A program made the position numbers and the translations under genes. 64,000 nucleotides of DNA from Thalassolituus alkanivorans (GTDB taxonomy: Bacteria > Pseudomonadota > Gammaproteobacteria > Pseudomonadales > Oceanobacteraceae), in NCBI RefSeq assembly GCF_020447205.1, contig NZ_JAJAEL010000035.1, positions 1-64,000 of the forward strand, in the 5' to 3' direction. The notes under the pieces were generated by a model. The model had not been told where the DNA came from. It made no database searches and worked only from the letters and a program-made list of their open reading frames with translations. This document shows positions 18,187 to 27,175 of this stretch, in pieces; positions within the stretch are counted from its first letter, which is position 1; the number at the start of each line of letters is the position of its first letter.

Positions 18187-20997
18187 ATGAAATTGCATCC
18201 CCTCGCATCGTCTATCTCTCTGTTGTTAGCAGCATCACTCGCCGCCTGTAGCGGCTCAAGTACCAGTTCCAGTGACGAACCCAGCGATAACGGTTCAGGT
18301 GGCGATGGCCAGGCCGGCGAAGCAGTGACTGTTGAACGTGTCAGCCTGACAGGCCTCGCCGTCAAAGGAACCGTCATAGGTGCCAAGGCGGAACTCTTCC
18401 GTCTGATCAATGGAAATATTGAAGAGACAGCATTCGCAACCGGCACAACCGATTTGGAAGGTCGCTACAATCTGACAGCAACCTCAGAAGAGGCTTATAA
18501 CGGCCCTGCTCTGGTAAAAATAAGCTGGCAGGAAGGCGCTGAAATGATCTGCGATGCCAGCTCCGGTTGTGGTGATTACCCTGTTATTCCTGACGACCGC
18601 AATACGAATAATCCCGACTCTGCAGCCATCGACTTCGGTGAAACCTTCGATCTGGCTACCGACTTTGAAATGTCTGCTCTTCTGCCCTCGATCAGCACTT
18701 CATCACTGGAAGACAACAGCTATACCGCCAATATCACGTCACTGACACACATTGCAGCCCAATACAGTGCCGCTCAGAGTGGTGTTAACGCGGATCTGAT
18801 ACGCCGCCTGAATAACCGGGTACGGCAGCTGTTCGGACTGAGCGCAGATAAAGTCGGCGCCGTGGATCTTCTGCTGACCTCCCCTCTGGATCCGACCTCC
18901 GCACAGAACAGCGATGATCCATCCGGCATCGCCTATGGTCTGATAACCGCCGCCCTCGCCGAGCTGGCCGGGCAGCGTGGTGAAAGCATCCAGCAGGTGC
19001 TCAGCACTTTTGCCCAGAATTTTACCGCCAATGGTGGTCAGCTCTACTGGAACGGCACCGATACCGGTGAACTGAATATTGCCGCTATTCTCGCCGCTGC
19101 CAATGCCGTTGCTGCGGCTAACGGTAATGTTCCGGGGAGCATCACCACCGGCCTCAGCAACGAGAAAGACAGTGCCGATAACAACAGCGGTGTCAGTAAT
19201 ATTAATCCGCCGGAAATTGATGCCGGCGCAGACCTGAGCGCCACACCGAATCAGGCCGGCGTAACACTGACCGGCAACCTGATCAGCGGTACGAATCTGA
19301 CCTACCAATGGACTCAGGTATCCGGCACTCCCGTCAGCCTGAATACTCCCACGGCCTTAACCACCAGCTTCACAGCCCCACAAGCCAGCGGCGATCTGGT
19401 TTTTGCTCTGCGCGCCAAGGATGCTGCAGGCTACGATGACATAGACAGGGTTACAGTAAAAATCCGGGCCGCCGCCGGGGCCGCCGCCGCTCTGGCTGGT
19501 AATTACCGGATTTATATTCCTAACCAGATGTTCAGCAGCAGCGCTTTCAGTAATCAGCAGACGGAGTTTGATTTTGATCTGAATCTGGTTTCCGGACTGA
19601 GTGTAACGGCATCGGCCAGCGATCCATCCGCCTTCAGCTTAAACATCAAAGGTTCGGCCGAAAGCTGGCGGCTGGAAAACCGTTATCCCTACGGCAGTTT
19701 CTTTAACGGCCCAGGCAGTGCAGCCCAGTCTGTTACGGACGGACAACTGGTACCACAAGTCGATAGTGAAAACTTTACCCTGAACGGCAAGGTCGATGCT
19801 CAGGGCGTGATTACTATCAACGATCCAACCTCGGTTGAACAGGATACGGATGGTCAGGGTAATGAAGTTGTCCGTTACGATTACTCCAACATCCTGACCT
19901 TTATGCCCGTCGATACCGGCAGCTACCTGGCGCTGAATATGAACCACAGCGAAGGCTTTGCTGCCAAGGCTGACGGCAGTGCTGATACCAGCCAGCTAAG
20001 GTACCGTGACTTTGATGTCGAAAACCTGCTGCTTGTTAAGAACAACGGCAACTTCAGCCAGGACAGTTTCCAGAACGATTATGGGGTGATTGTCCTGTCT
20101 CAGGCGACGGATGAAACCTTTGCACATGCGCTGGTCTCAGAGCTGCAGCGCTGGAACATCACGAAAGACAGTGGTACGCCGTCCGTCATCACCGCCACCA
20201 TGGAGTCTGACCCCGGCCTCAGTGGTTCCGGCCGGGTTGGCAGTCGTTACAGTCATGACATAGAACTGTCTGGCGGCGTCTACTCTGAGAGTCTTGGCAG
20301 CTTTTCCGTTCTCTCAGGCGAAGAATCTCCCAGCAATGATCCGCAGACTCCTGCCAGTGAACGCCAGGCAATTTTTGCTATCGACGGCAGCAAGAGCGGA
20401 CAATTCCGTATTCCAAGCAGCCTTGCAGCAGCCCTGTTGCCTGACGGTGGTAATGCCATTATGGAAGGGATAGCGACTCCCAATGGAGCGTTATTTATGT
20501 CGACATTAATGGGGACAACATCCAAAGGAAGCTATAACAGCACACCGGTAAAAACCCTGGTCAATGAGCGCTATATTGGTCTGGCCATCGACAACTCGAC
20601 CCTCATAGCGGCTGACTTTACCGGTAAAACCTATGAACTGCGCGGCGTTGAATACGCTGTTGATGCCAATGACCGTGGTTCTTCCGCCAATCTGATCCGC
20701 GGTACCCTGAGCTTTGGCAGCACTCCGGCAGCGCCGGTGGTTACGGTCAATAACCAAGAGGTCAGACTACGTAATACCAACTTCACCGTTGTCCGCAGCA
20801 GCGAAGACTATAGCTCCAGTGATGACCCGCTGGCGGCTGAGTTCGGCTCGGCCTCCGCCATAAAACTGTACGACAACGAAACAACACTGGACGGTTATGT
20901 CAGTGCCAATGGCAAGCTGGTACTACTACGCCTGCTTAACACCACAGAAAGCGATCGTGGTGCACACGGTTTCCTGATCGGGCGCCTGATTGAATAA
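18187..20997 (+). CDS. Large uncharacterised lipoprotein with carboxypeptidase-like and Ig/PKD-like domains
   Basis: A 936-residue lipoprotein: signal peptide then LAAC lipobox (Cys21), followed by a Ser-rich linker typical of surface lipoproteins. Residues ~55-130 look like a carboxypeptidase regulatory-type beta domain (LTGLAVKGTVIGAKAELF, TTDLEGRYNLTATSEEAY). About 335-430 resembles a PKD/REJ-type Ig domain (DAGADLSATP, LTYQWTQVSG, FALRAKDAAGYDDIDRVTVK). The C-terminal half is not recognised. The gene has its own terminator and no functional neighbours. Similar lipoproteins are widespread but unstudied in marine gammaproteobacteria. No enzymatic motif is visible. Confidence 0.75.
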   Translation: MKLHPLASSISLLLAASLAACSGSSTSSSDEPSDNGSGGDGQAGEAVTVERVSLTGLAVKGTVIGAKAELFRLINGNIEETAFATGTTDLEGRYNLTATSEEAYNGPALVKISWQEGAEMICDASSGCGDYPVIPDDRNTNNPDSAAIDFGETFDLATDFEMSALLPSISTSSLEDNSYTANITSLTHIAAQYSAAQSGVNADLIRRLNNRVRQLFGLSADKVGAVDLLLTSPLDPTSAQNSDDPSGIAYGLITAALAELAGQRGESIQQVLSTFAQNFTANGGQLYWNGTDTGELNIAAILAAANAVAAANGNVPGSITTGLSNEKDSADNNSGVSNINPPEIDAGADLSATPNQAGVTLTGNLISGTNLTYQWTQVSGTPVSLNTPTALTTSFTAPQASGDLVFALRAKDAAGYDDIDRVTVKIRAAAGAAAALAGNYRIYIPNQMFSSSAFSNQQTEFDFDLNLVSGLSVTASASDPSAFSLNIKGSAESWRLENRYPYGSFFNGPGSAAQSVTDGQLVPQVDSENFTLNGKVDAQGVITINDPTSVEQDTDGQGNEVVRYDYSNILTFMPVDTGSYLALNMNHSEGFAAKADGSADTSQLRYRDFDVENLLLVKNNGNFSQDSFQNDYGVIVLSQATDETFAHALVSELQRWNITKDSGTPSVITATMESDPGLSGSGRVGSRYSHDIELSGGVYSESLGSFSVLSGEESPSNDPQTPASERQAIFAIDGSKSGQFRIPSSLAAALLPDGGNAIMEGIATPNGALFMSTLMGTTSKGSYNSTPVKTLVNERYIGLAIDNSTLIAADFTGKTYELRGVEYAVDANDRGSSANLIRGTLSFGSTPAAPVVTVNNQEVRLRNTNFTVVRSSEDYSSSDDPLAAEFGSASAIKLYDNETTLDGYVSANGKLVLLRLLNTTESDRGAHGFLIGRLIE

Positions 20998-21024
20998 TCG
21001 CAACACTCTGCAGTAAAGCCATAT

Positions 21025-21048
21025 AAGGGCCTTCCACGGAAGGCCCTT
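21025..21048 (+). terminator. Terminator hairpin after the large lipoprotein gene
   Basis: A long stem (AAGGGCCTTC paired with GAAGGCCCTT) 28 nt past the stop, followed by GTTATG. The T-run is poor, so termination efficiency is uncertain. Confidence 0.6.
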
Positions 21049-21141
21049 GTTATGTCCACCGACAGATAACCTGAACAATCCGTTCCACCCCGCCTCTCAC
21101 TGTAGCAAGGCATTAGGGCTAAAATACTCATTCTGCAGACC

Positions 21142-22392
21142 ATGTCTGACATTATCTTCGCCGAGCAGCGCCCGGCAGCCTCTATCGGTAACACTATGCC
21201 CGCACTTACACTGCCACTTCCTCTGCTGTTGGCCTTGCTGACAGCACTTTCGCCTTTGGCCATTGATATGTATCTTCCGGCGATGGAGGCAATGGCCGGC
21301 GATCTGCAAACCAGCATCCACCTGGTGGAGTTATCCGTCAGCAGTTACCTGCTGGGCTTTGCACTTGGTCAGCTCGGTGGCGGACCTCTGTCTGACCGCT
21401 ACGGCCGCCGTCCCCTGATCATCACCGGCCTGGTTCTGTTTGCCCTCAGCAGCGCTGCACTGATGCTGACAACTTCGCTTGAGGCACTGCTGGCACTGCG
21501 CTTCCTGCAGGCCATCGGCGGTGGGCTGGCAACGGTTAATTCCAGCGCCATCGTCCGTGACCGTTTTCAGGGAGCGGATGTCGCCAAAACCTTATCACTG
21601 GTGTCCATGATTATGATGCTGGCACCGCTGGTCGCGCCGATGCTCGGCGCCCTGACCTTATCCTTTGCCGGCTGGCGCACCATTTTTCAGACACTGACCA
21701 TCTATGCGATGCTGGTACTGATCATTCTCGTCTGGCAGCTGGAAGAAAGTCATCCGCCACACAAACGTCAGCAACGTCTGCCGGTGCGTGACTACCTGCG
21801 GGTCATCAGACATGTCCGTGCTCGCCGCTTTATTCTGGCTCAGGCACTGGCATCCACTGGCATGTTTGTCTTTATTACCGCCTCGCCTTACCTGTATCTG
21901 GATTACTTTGAGCAGGATGCCGAACACTTCCCCTGGTTGTTTGGCGCCAACGTTCTGACCATGATGGCAATGAACCGCCTGAATATACTGCTGCTGCGCC
22001 GTTTCGACAGCCAGCAGATACTCAGGGCCGGACTCAGTCTGCAACTGAGTAGTGCGCTGCTGCTGGTTCTGCTGTTTAGCGCATATCCCCAGCAGGCCTC
22101 ATTGTCCCTGACCTTGCCTTTAATGATGCTGTTTATTGGCTCACTCGGCCTGATTTCAGCCAATGCCACGGCAACCATCCTGCATTATTTCCGTGATATC
22201 AGTGCAACAGCCACTGCTCTGACCGGCGTCAGTGTTTTCTGCAGTGGCGCTTTGTTTGGCCTCATCTGGGGCCACCTGCATAACGGCACACCACTGCCGA
22301 TGATGGCGGTCATGCTGTGCACGGCACTGCTGGCCAATCTGGCGCTGTGCCGCATTCCGGCAGAGCAGAGTGACGCGATTACAACATCCTGA
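21142..22392 (+). CDS. MFS multidrug efflux transporter, Bcr/CflA type
   Basis: A 416-residue, probably 12-helix inner-membrane drug:H+ antiporter. Family signatures are LSPLAIDMYLPAMEAMAGDL in helix 1 and motif A GGGPLSDRYGRRPLI in the loop between helices 2 and 3. RFLQAIGGGLATVNSSAIVRD in helix 4 matches the Bcr/CflA drug-resistance group. No good ribosome-binding site precedes the ATG at 21142. Met19 (21196) would give a typical N-terminus and may be the real start. A TetR-family gene follows 70 nt downstream on the same strand and may control it. The substrate is unknown. Confidence 0.85.
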   Translation: MSDIIFAEQRPAASIGNTMPALTLPLPLLLALLTALSPLAIDMYLPAMEAMAGDLQTSIHLVELSVSSYLLGFALGQLGGGPLSDRYGRRPLIITGLVLFALSSAALMLTTSLEALLALRFLQAIGGGLATVNSSAIVRDRFQGADVAKTLSLVSMIMMLAPLVAPMLGALTLSFAGWRTIFQTLTIYAMLVLIILVWQLEESHPPHKRQQRLPVRDYLRVIRHVRARRFILAQALASTGMFVFITASPYLYLDYFEQDAEHFPWLFGANVLTMMAMNRLNILLLRRFDSQQILRAGLSLQLSSALLLVLLFSAYPQQASLSLTLPLMMLFIGSLGLISANATATILHYFRDISATATALTGVSVFCSGALFGLIWGHLHNGTPLPMMAVMLCTALLANLALCRIPAEQSDAITTS

Positions 22393-22460
22393 TTATGAGA
22401 ACAACAGACTGGTGCATCAGTGGGACAAATCTGACTTGTCTGCGCGCCGGAAGAGGAACA

Positions 22461-22476
22461 GAATGAACGTTCAGTC
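22461..22476. promoter_or_regulatory. Palindromic operator, site 1 (tetR start)
   Basis: GAATGAACGTTCAGTC matches the inverted repeat GAnTGAACGTTCAnTC around a perfect TGAACGTTCA core. It covers the tetR start codon at 22463. The same 16-bp pattern recurs at 23110. This is typical of a TetR-family binding site and suggests autoregulation. Confidence 0.55.
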
Positions 22477-23056
22477 CGAAACACGAAAGAACATGGATAA
22501 ACGCCAGCAAATTCTGGAAGCCACCGCCGATCTGATTGCAGAGCAGGGATTACACTCCTGCCCTATGGCGATGGTCGCAAAGCATGCCTGTTGCGGTGCT
22601 GGTACCATCTACCGTTATTTCGAGACCAAAGAAGAATTAGTGCAGCAGTTGTTTCTGCATCTGACCGAAGTAATGGCGAGCCACTGCATGGCTGGCTATG
22701 ACGAAAGTGCCTGTATCAAGAAAAGGTTTTACAGCTTCTGGGGAAATTTTTACCGTTACATGCGTGAGCATCCCAGAGACCGTGCACTGATGGAACAATT
22801 GTCAGCCTCACCAGCCATCAGTGAGCTGCAACGGGAAAAAGCACTGGAGCCGATGAACAAAGCGCTGACCCGGCTGCTGGCCGAGGGCAAAAGCCAGATG
22901 CTGATCAAAGACCTGCCGGATGAAATCATCACCACCATGACTTTCGGCAGTCTGACCATGATGGCCAAGAAACAACAGCTATCACCGCAGATGTTTCCAC
23001 AGGCGGTGCAAGCCGAAGATTTGCTGAATCTGTGCTGGGACGCCATCAAAGCGTAA
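22463..23056 (+). CDS. TetR-family transcriptional regulator
   Basis: A 197-residue one-domain-plus-ligand-domain repressor. The N-terminal helix-turn-helix spans ~15-60 (RQQILEATADLIAEQGLHSC, CCGAGTIYRYFETKEELVQQ). The C-terminal ligand domain is diverse and gives no substrate clue. The ATG at 22463 has an AGAGGAAC site at good distance; Met11 (22493) is also possible and would leave the palindrome in the leader. The HTH contains an unusual Cys-rich stretch (KHACCGAGTIYRYF), and whether it senses redox is speculation. It lies after the MFS gene and before a terminator and a small gene that shares its palindrome. Confidence 0.85.
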   Translation: MNVQSETRKNMDKRQQILEATADLIAEQGLHSCPMAMVAKHACCGAGTIYRYFETKEELVQQLFLHLTEVMASHCMAGYDESACIKKRFYSFWGNFYRYMREHPRDRALMEQLSASPAISELQREKALEPMNKALTRLLAEGKSQMLIKDLPDEIITTMTFGSLTMMAKKQQLSPQMFPQAVQAEDLLNLCWDAIKA

Positions 23057-23073
23057 CAGCCGGATGAACAAAA

Positions 23074-23095
23074 CAGGCCCACAAGGCCTTTTTTT
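23074..23095 (+). terminator. Rho-independent terminator after tetR
   Basis: A short AGGCC/GGCCT stem with a 5-nt loop followed by seven T residues, 19 nt past the tetR stop. It separates tetR from the small gene downstream. Confidence 0.75.
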
Positions 23096-23109
23096 AAACG
23101 CCAGCCCCT

Positions 23110-23125
23110 GAATGAACGTTCACTC
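23110..23125. promoter_or_regulatory. Palindromic operator, site 2 (upstream of the small gene)
   Basis: GAATGAACGTTCACTC repeats the 16-bp inverted-repeat pattern of the site at the tetR start, 34 nt before the small gene's ATG. It probably binds the TetR-family regulator and controls the small gene. Confidence 0.55.
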
Positions 23126-23158
23126 TCGTTGATTCAAATCTAACTAAGGAGACATACC

Positions 23159-23323
23159 ATGTCGAACAGCTTACCTCAGGCGTCAGAATCAACCACCACG
23201 ATGCCAGCCAGTGCCGCGATGACTCCGGCAGTACGTAACAGCGGCAGTGATTTTTATTCCATGCTGACTCAGCTGACTCTGACCCAGAAGCGCAACCGCG
23301 CCACGGCACGACAGAGCGCCTGA
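23159..23323 (+). CDS. Small 54-residue protein, probable TetR target
   Basis: An unrecognised 54-residue open frame beginning MSNSLPQASESTTTMPASAA and ending KRNRATARQSA. A perfect AAGGAG ribosome-binding site lies 7 nt before the ATG, the best translation signal nearby. The N-terminal half is Ser/Thr/Ala/Pro-rich and probably disordered. The middle (GSDFYSMLTQLTLTQ) could form an amphipathic helix, and the tail is basic. It has no signal peptide or membrane segment. It follows the tetR terminator and a copy of the tetR palindrome, so it is probably a separately transcribed, regulated gene. No function can be assigned. Confidence 0.6.
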   Translation: MSNSLPQASESTTTMPASAAMTPAVRNSGSDFYSMLTQLTLTQKRNRATARQSA

Positions 23324-23350
23324 ACCACCGTCATCCGGGCGAGCCATCAG

Positions 23351-23947
23351 TTAATGAATGATGGCATCCTCGCCCAGATCGGCCTCCGCAAATGACGCCG
23401 GCAACACACACAGACGGTTTACCATCAGCAGGCTGTGATCCGGAATCAGCAGCTGGTCGTTATCCATCAGCGCGTCCAGCAGCACACAGGTCGCATCGAT
23501 CGAATCCAGTCCGACGATAATCGCCAGGGCAAAACCATATTTGGTATTGAGCGCCACCAGATCACCCACCTCCAGCTCTTCGCGCTCGGTAATAATATCG
23601 TCCCCTACCAGTTCGTCAGTCGGCCACGGCGTTTTGAAGCGCGCCAGCGCCACCAGCTGCACAATGCCCTGAATCACACCATCGCTGATATCCACCTCGA
23701 TGTCGCCCTCCTCTTCTGGCTCCATCAGACGATCAAGCAAACTCATAAATAGATCGGAATCTTCTTCAGACCAGCGAAGGTCGACAGGATGATGGCTGCT
23801 GCGGTTGGAACGGAAACTGACTTCGGTGGGAAATTCTGCCGGATCTTCACCGGCGGTACCGGCAGGCATTAACAGGCTTACGGCTTCGAAACCGCTCTGG
23901 TCCTGATCACTGATACGCCAAAACAAGGGTTGCATCTCTGCATTCAT
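23351..23947 (-). CDS. Conserved-type hypothetical acidic protein
   Basis: A 198-residue acidic protein I do not recognise. It has no signal peptide or membrane segment. The end of the sequence (VGDLVALNTKYGFALAIIVG, then DHSLLMVNRLCVLPASF) suggests a small beta domain. The middle, VSFRSNRSSHHPVDLRWSEE, is polar and PilZ-like in flavour (R and H residues before VDLRW), but this is not firm. An in-frame GTG lies nine bases upstream, but the ATG at 23947 has GGAG at 8 nt and is preferred. It converges on the small gene at 23159. Confidence 0.65.
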   Translation of the reverse strand: MNAEMQPLFWRISDQDQSGFEAVSLLMPAGTAGEDPAEFPTEVSFRSNRSSHHPVDLRWSEEDSDLFMSLLDRLMEPEEEGDIEVDISDGVIQGIVQLVALARFKTPWPTDELVGDDIITEREELEVGDLVALNTKYGFALAIIVGLDSIDATCVLLDALMDNDQLLIPDHSLLMVNRLCVLPASFAEADLGEDAIIH

Positions 23948-24212
23948 AGGGATCACTCCGTATTCACCATGATTAAATGGAGCCTGCGTGGCAATGAGTC
24001 TGACGAACCTCCCTTATGCTTGGCTATATCCGTTATATAGCAGGGCTGCATGACAGTGACAAGACGCAGCCGCACAATAACGCCGGGCAGTGATGACAAA
24101 TTCTGTATTTACCCTTTGGCACCGATTGCGCCGTAAACGTTCAGTCAGCGTGAAAAATGGTGTTAACATCAGGGTCTAATAACAAACACTGACAGAACTC
24201 CGGGGAATTACC

Positions 24213-25160
24213 ATGCACTCACTCTTTACCCGCACCCTGATCACCGGCTGCGGTTTGTTACTGCTGTCCGGCTGCGCCACGCCAATCGCTAACTTTGATG
24301 CCATCAGCCTCGATGCCAAACGTGACGCCGCGATGGCGGACGAATCGGCCTCCCGCACCATCCAGCACGCACAATCCAAAATTGAGCTGGGTAAAAGCGA
24401 AAACCTGCGTTTTTACGCCCCACGCCACCTTGAGCTGGCACAGAAACAACTGCTGGAAGCACAGGAAATACTGACCAGCGGCGAGCCCGATGGCGTTGTA
24501 AAAACCGTTGCCATGACCTCGCTGAAAACCGTTGAGGCCGGCCTGAATGTAAAAAAAGACATTCTCAAACAGCTGAAGCCAACCCTGGATCACCGTCAGG
24601 TGCTGAAAGACATCAAGGCCGATCAGTACTTCCCGGCCGACTATCTGGCCATTGAAGAAGAACTGGTAAAACTGATTGATCTGATGGAAGACCACCAGAC
24701 CATCAAAGCCGATGCCGGACAGAAACTGCTGTTAGCGGAGATGCACCGCGTTGAGGTTGCCACCATCGAGTACATCCAGCTGCAGCCGGTTAAAGATCAC
24801 CTCGAACGTATCAAAAACAAAGGTGGCGCTTCTGTTGCCCCGATCAGCTGGGATACCGCGCAGAAATCCCTGCTGCAGGCTCAGGCGCTGATCAGCAAAA
24901 CACCGCGTGCCAAGGGTGCCATCGCCAAGGCAACCGTAGCTGCCACAAAAGCCGCTCAGCATGCCGAAGTGATCACCAACCTGAGTAACGAAATCCTGGA
25001 TGCCAGCAAAGATGACGCCGAAGCCATTGCCCTGCGCATGGAGCGCTGGTTGTACCGCATCAGCGTGGCACTCAAACATGAAGACATCCGTCATCAGCCA
25101 CTGGACGAACAGGCTGGTGAATATGCGGCGTCGATTGAAGCCCTGATGCGTAACCGTTAA
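24213..25160 (+). CDS. Helical lipoprotein (DUF4398-like N-terminal part)
   Basis: A 315-residue lipoprotein with signal peptide and LSGC lipobox (Cys28). The mature protein is almost entirely helical and rich in Ala, Lys and Glu. It includes the segment SENLRFYAPRHLELAQKQLL, which resembles the DUF4398 pattern of periplasmic lipoproteins. Short repeated helices follow, with no catalytic motif. A GGGGA site precedes the ATG. The gene is monocistronic, ends at a bidirectional terminator shared with the convergent DUF1820 gene, and may have an envelope-structural role (inference). Confidence 0.78.
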   Translation: MHSLFTRTLITGCGLLLLSGCATPIANFDAISLDAKRDAAMADESASRTIQHAQSKIELGKSENLRFYAPRHLELAQKQLLEAQEILTSGEPDGVVKTVAMTSLKTVEAGLNVKKDILKQLKPTLDHRQVLKDIKADQYFPADYLAIEEELVKLIDLMEDHQTIKADAGQKLLLAEMHRVEVATIEYIQLQPVKDHLERIKNKGGASVAPISWDTAQKSLLQAQALISKTPRAKGAIAKATVAATKAAQHAEVITNLSNEILDASKDDAEAIALRMERWLYRISVALKHEDIRHQPLDEQAGEYAASIEALMRNR

Positions 25161-25175
25161 TCCTGGCCGCTGAGC

Positions 25176-25209
25176 CACAAAAAAGCCCGGTAATCCGGGC
25201 TTTTTTGTG
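25176..25209. terminator. Bidirectional rho-independent terminator
   Basis: A perfect 15-bp inverted repeat with AAAAAAGCCCGG/CCGGGCTTTTTT at its core and a TAAT loop. It lies between the convergent lipoprotein and DUF1820 genes and gives a T-run on both strands. Confidence 0.92.
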
Positions 25210-25228
25210 CTCTTTCGCCGCTCAGATT

Positions 25229-25573
25229 TTACTCGTCTTCGTCACGCGGTGGCAGAAAACGGGTCGGAAAGTGCGAAATATTCGAACCTTCGCCCTTACT
25301 GATTTTCGGGCTGCCTTCTTTTTCCACCTCATCAATGCGCACGATGCTGTGCATCGGAATAAAGGTACGCTTTACATCAGCAAAGGTGGCTTTCAGCTTC
25401 TCGGCATCCGGATCAACCACCAGAGAAGAACGCTCGCCAAAGAGCAGCTGCTCCACCTCAATAAAACCATGCAGATCGCTCTGATAGATGTAGCGGGCGT
25501 ATATCTCGACCACATCGCCCTGCTGCTGATACACAATACGGTAAGTCGGTTCCTGCTTGTCTTTACTGCTCAT
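25229..25573 (-). CDS. DUF1820 family protein
   Basis: 114 residues matching the DUF1820 pattern as I know it: YRIVYQQQGDVVEIYARYIY, then SDLHGFIEVEQLLFGERS, and KRTFIPMHSIVRIDEVEKEG. The role is unknown. No signal peptide or membrane segment is present, so it is probably cytosolic. The gene diverges from miaB, the position it also holds in Pseudomonas relatives. Confidence 0.87.
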   Translation of the reverse strand: MSSKDKQEPTYRIVYQQQGDVVEIYARYIYQSDLHGFIEVEQLLFGERSSLVVDPDAEKLKATFADVKRTFIPMHSIVRIDEVEKEGSPKISKGEGSNISHFPTRFLPPRDEDE

Positions 25574-25703
25574 GGTGCCTGCTTGTCGACCTTAAATGCC
25601 GGTTAAAGCACCGGACAAAGAAAAAGAGAGCAATTGTAACACGGGCGGGCAAGACAGGATGCAGACAGCCGACGGATACTGGTGACTAACTGAGCAGGGA
25701 CAG

Positions 25704-25709
25704 TATAAT
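25704..25709 (+). promoter_or_regulatory. Probable -10 element for miaB
   Basis: A perfect TATAAT lies 46 nt before the miaB ATG. No good -35 is seen (TGGTGA or GTGACT nearby), so strength is uncertain. Confidence 0.45.
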
Positions 25710-25754
25710 GTTGCCCCTTTTGTATAAACCGCTGACGAGGCCGGAAACTCCCTC

Positions 25755-27104
25755 ATGACTGACCAGGTGAAAAAGCTGTACATCAAGACCCACGGTTGCC
25801 AGATGAATGAGTACGATTCATCACGTATGGCCGACATGCTGGGCGAAAGTCATAAGATGGAGCTGACCGATAACCCGGAAGAAGCGGATGTTATTCTGCT
25901 CAATACCTGCTCGATCCGCGAAAAAGCCCAGGAAAAAGTGTTCCATGAACTGGGCCGCTGGAAAGGCCTGAAAACCAAGAATCCGGATCTGAAAATCGGC
26001 GTCGGCGGTTGCGTCGCCTCACAGGAAGGCGATGCCATCATCAAGCGCGCTCCGTTTGTGGATATGGTGTTCGGTCCGCAAACCCTGCACCGTCTGCCGG
26101 ATATGGTGAACAAGGCCAGCAATGCCATTCAGGTGGTGGACGTTACCTTCCCTGAAATCGAAAAATTCGATCATCTGCCGACCCCGAAAGTAGAAGGCTG
26201 TTCTGCCTTTGTCTCCATCATGGAAGGCTGTTCCAAATACTGTACTTTCTGTGTCGTGCCTTACACCCGCGGCGAAGAAGTCAGCCGTCCGCTGGCCGAT
26301 GTACTGAAAGAAGTTCAGGCGCTGGCCGATCAGGGCGTACGTGAAGTTAACCTGCTGGGTCAGAACGTTAACGCCTACCGCGGTGACACCAGCGATGGCG
26401 AAGTGGCCGATCTGGCGGAGCTGATTACTCTGGTGGCCGATATCGACGGCATCGACCGTATCCGTTTCACCACCTCGCACCCGCTGGAATTCAGTGACAG
26501 CCTGATCAACGTGTACGCCGAAGTGCCGGAACTGGTCAGCCACCTGCATCTGCCGGTACAGAGCGGCTCCAACCGCATTCTGGCGGCAATGAAACGTGGC
26601 CATGAAATCGATATGTACATCGATAAAATCGAACGCATCAAAGCACTGCGCCCGGACATTTCGATTTCTTCAGACTTTATCGTCGGCTTCCCGGGTGAAA
26701 CCGCCGAAGATTTCGAAGACACCATGAACCTGATCAACCGTATCGGCTTCGACACCTCCTTCAGCTTCATTTACAGTGCGCGTCCGGGAACACCGGCCGC
26801 CAATCTGGAAGATGACACACCGGAAGAGCTGAAAAAGCAGCGTCTGCAGATTCTGCAGGCCCGCATCGTGCAGCATGCACAGCAGATCAGCCGCCGCATG
26901 GTAGGCCGTGAAGAAACCATTCTGGTTACCGGCGTATCACGTAAAGATCCGGGCGAATTACAGGGCCGTACCGAAAACAACCGGGTGGTGAACTTCAAGG
27001 CCGACGATCACAGCCTGATCGGCAAATTCGTTAAAGTCAGCATCGAGGATGCGTACCCGAACAGTTTGCGTGGCATCCTGCTTAATCCAGAGTTAGCCTA
27101 CTAA
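25755..27104 (+). CDS. miaB: tRNA-2-methylthio-N6-dimethylallyladenosine synthase
   Basis: A 449-residue radical-SAM methylthiotransferase that modifies A37 of tRNAs reading UNN codons. The N-terminal UPF0004 domain ([45 protein letters not shown]) carries the three cysteines of the auxiliary cluster. The radical-SAM cluster is CSKYCTFC followed by VVPYTRG. A C-terminal TRAM domain begins around 380 ([11 protein letters not shown]). The gene heads the miaB-phoH-ybeY-ybeX-lnt operon conserved in gammaproteobacteria. Confidence 0.97.
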   Translation: MTDQVKKLYIKTHGCQMNEYDSSRMADMLGESHKMELTDNPEEADVILLNTCSIREKAQEKVFHELGRWKGLKTKNPDLKIGVGGCVASQEGDAIIKRAPFVDMVFGPQTLHRLPDMVNKASNAIQVVDVTFPEIEKFDHLPTPKVEGCSAFVSIMEGCSKYCTFCVVPYTRGEEVSRPLADVLKEVQALADQGVREVNLLGQNVNAYRGDTSDGEVADLAELITLVADIDGIDRIRFTTSHPLEFSDSLINVYAEVPELVSHLHLPVQSGSNRILAAMKRGHEIDMYIDKIERIKALRPDISISSDFIVGFPGETAEDFEDTMNLINRIGFDTSFSFIYSARPGTPAANLEDDTPEELKKQRLQILQARIVQHAQQISRRMVGREETILVTGVSRKDPGELQGRTENNRVVNFKADDHSLIGKFVKVSIEDAYPNSLRGILLNPELAY

Positions 27105-27116
27105 CCTCATTCGTGA

Positions 27117-27150
27117 TTTATGTGGCCAGGCCAGAGCCGGGCCACATAAA
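27117..27150 (+). repeat. Inverted repeat in the miaB-phoH gap
   Basis: An 11-bp perfect inverted repeat (TTTATGTGGCC / GGCCACATAAA) with a 12-nt loop. It has no T-run after it. It lies between the miaB stop and the proposed TTG start of phoH, and could be an RNA-processing or stability element. Confidence 0.6.
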
Positions 27151-27175
27151 CAAAAGCCCACAGAGAGAGTTCTCA

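Noticed and set aside
23337-23375. Nested inverted repeat at the convergent ends of the small gene and the 198-residue gene
   Set aside because: It has no T-run on either strand and lies partly in coding sequence, so it was not listed as a terminator.
24135-24146. AAACGTTCAGTC, a possible third TetR-type site before the lipoprotein gene at 24213
   Set aside because: Only the right half matches the 16-bp palindrome, so chance is likely.
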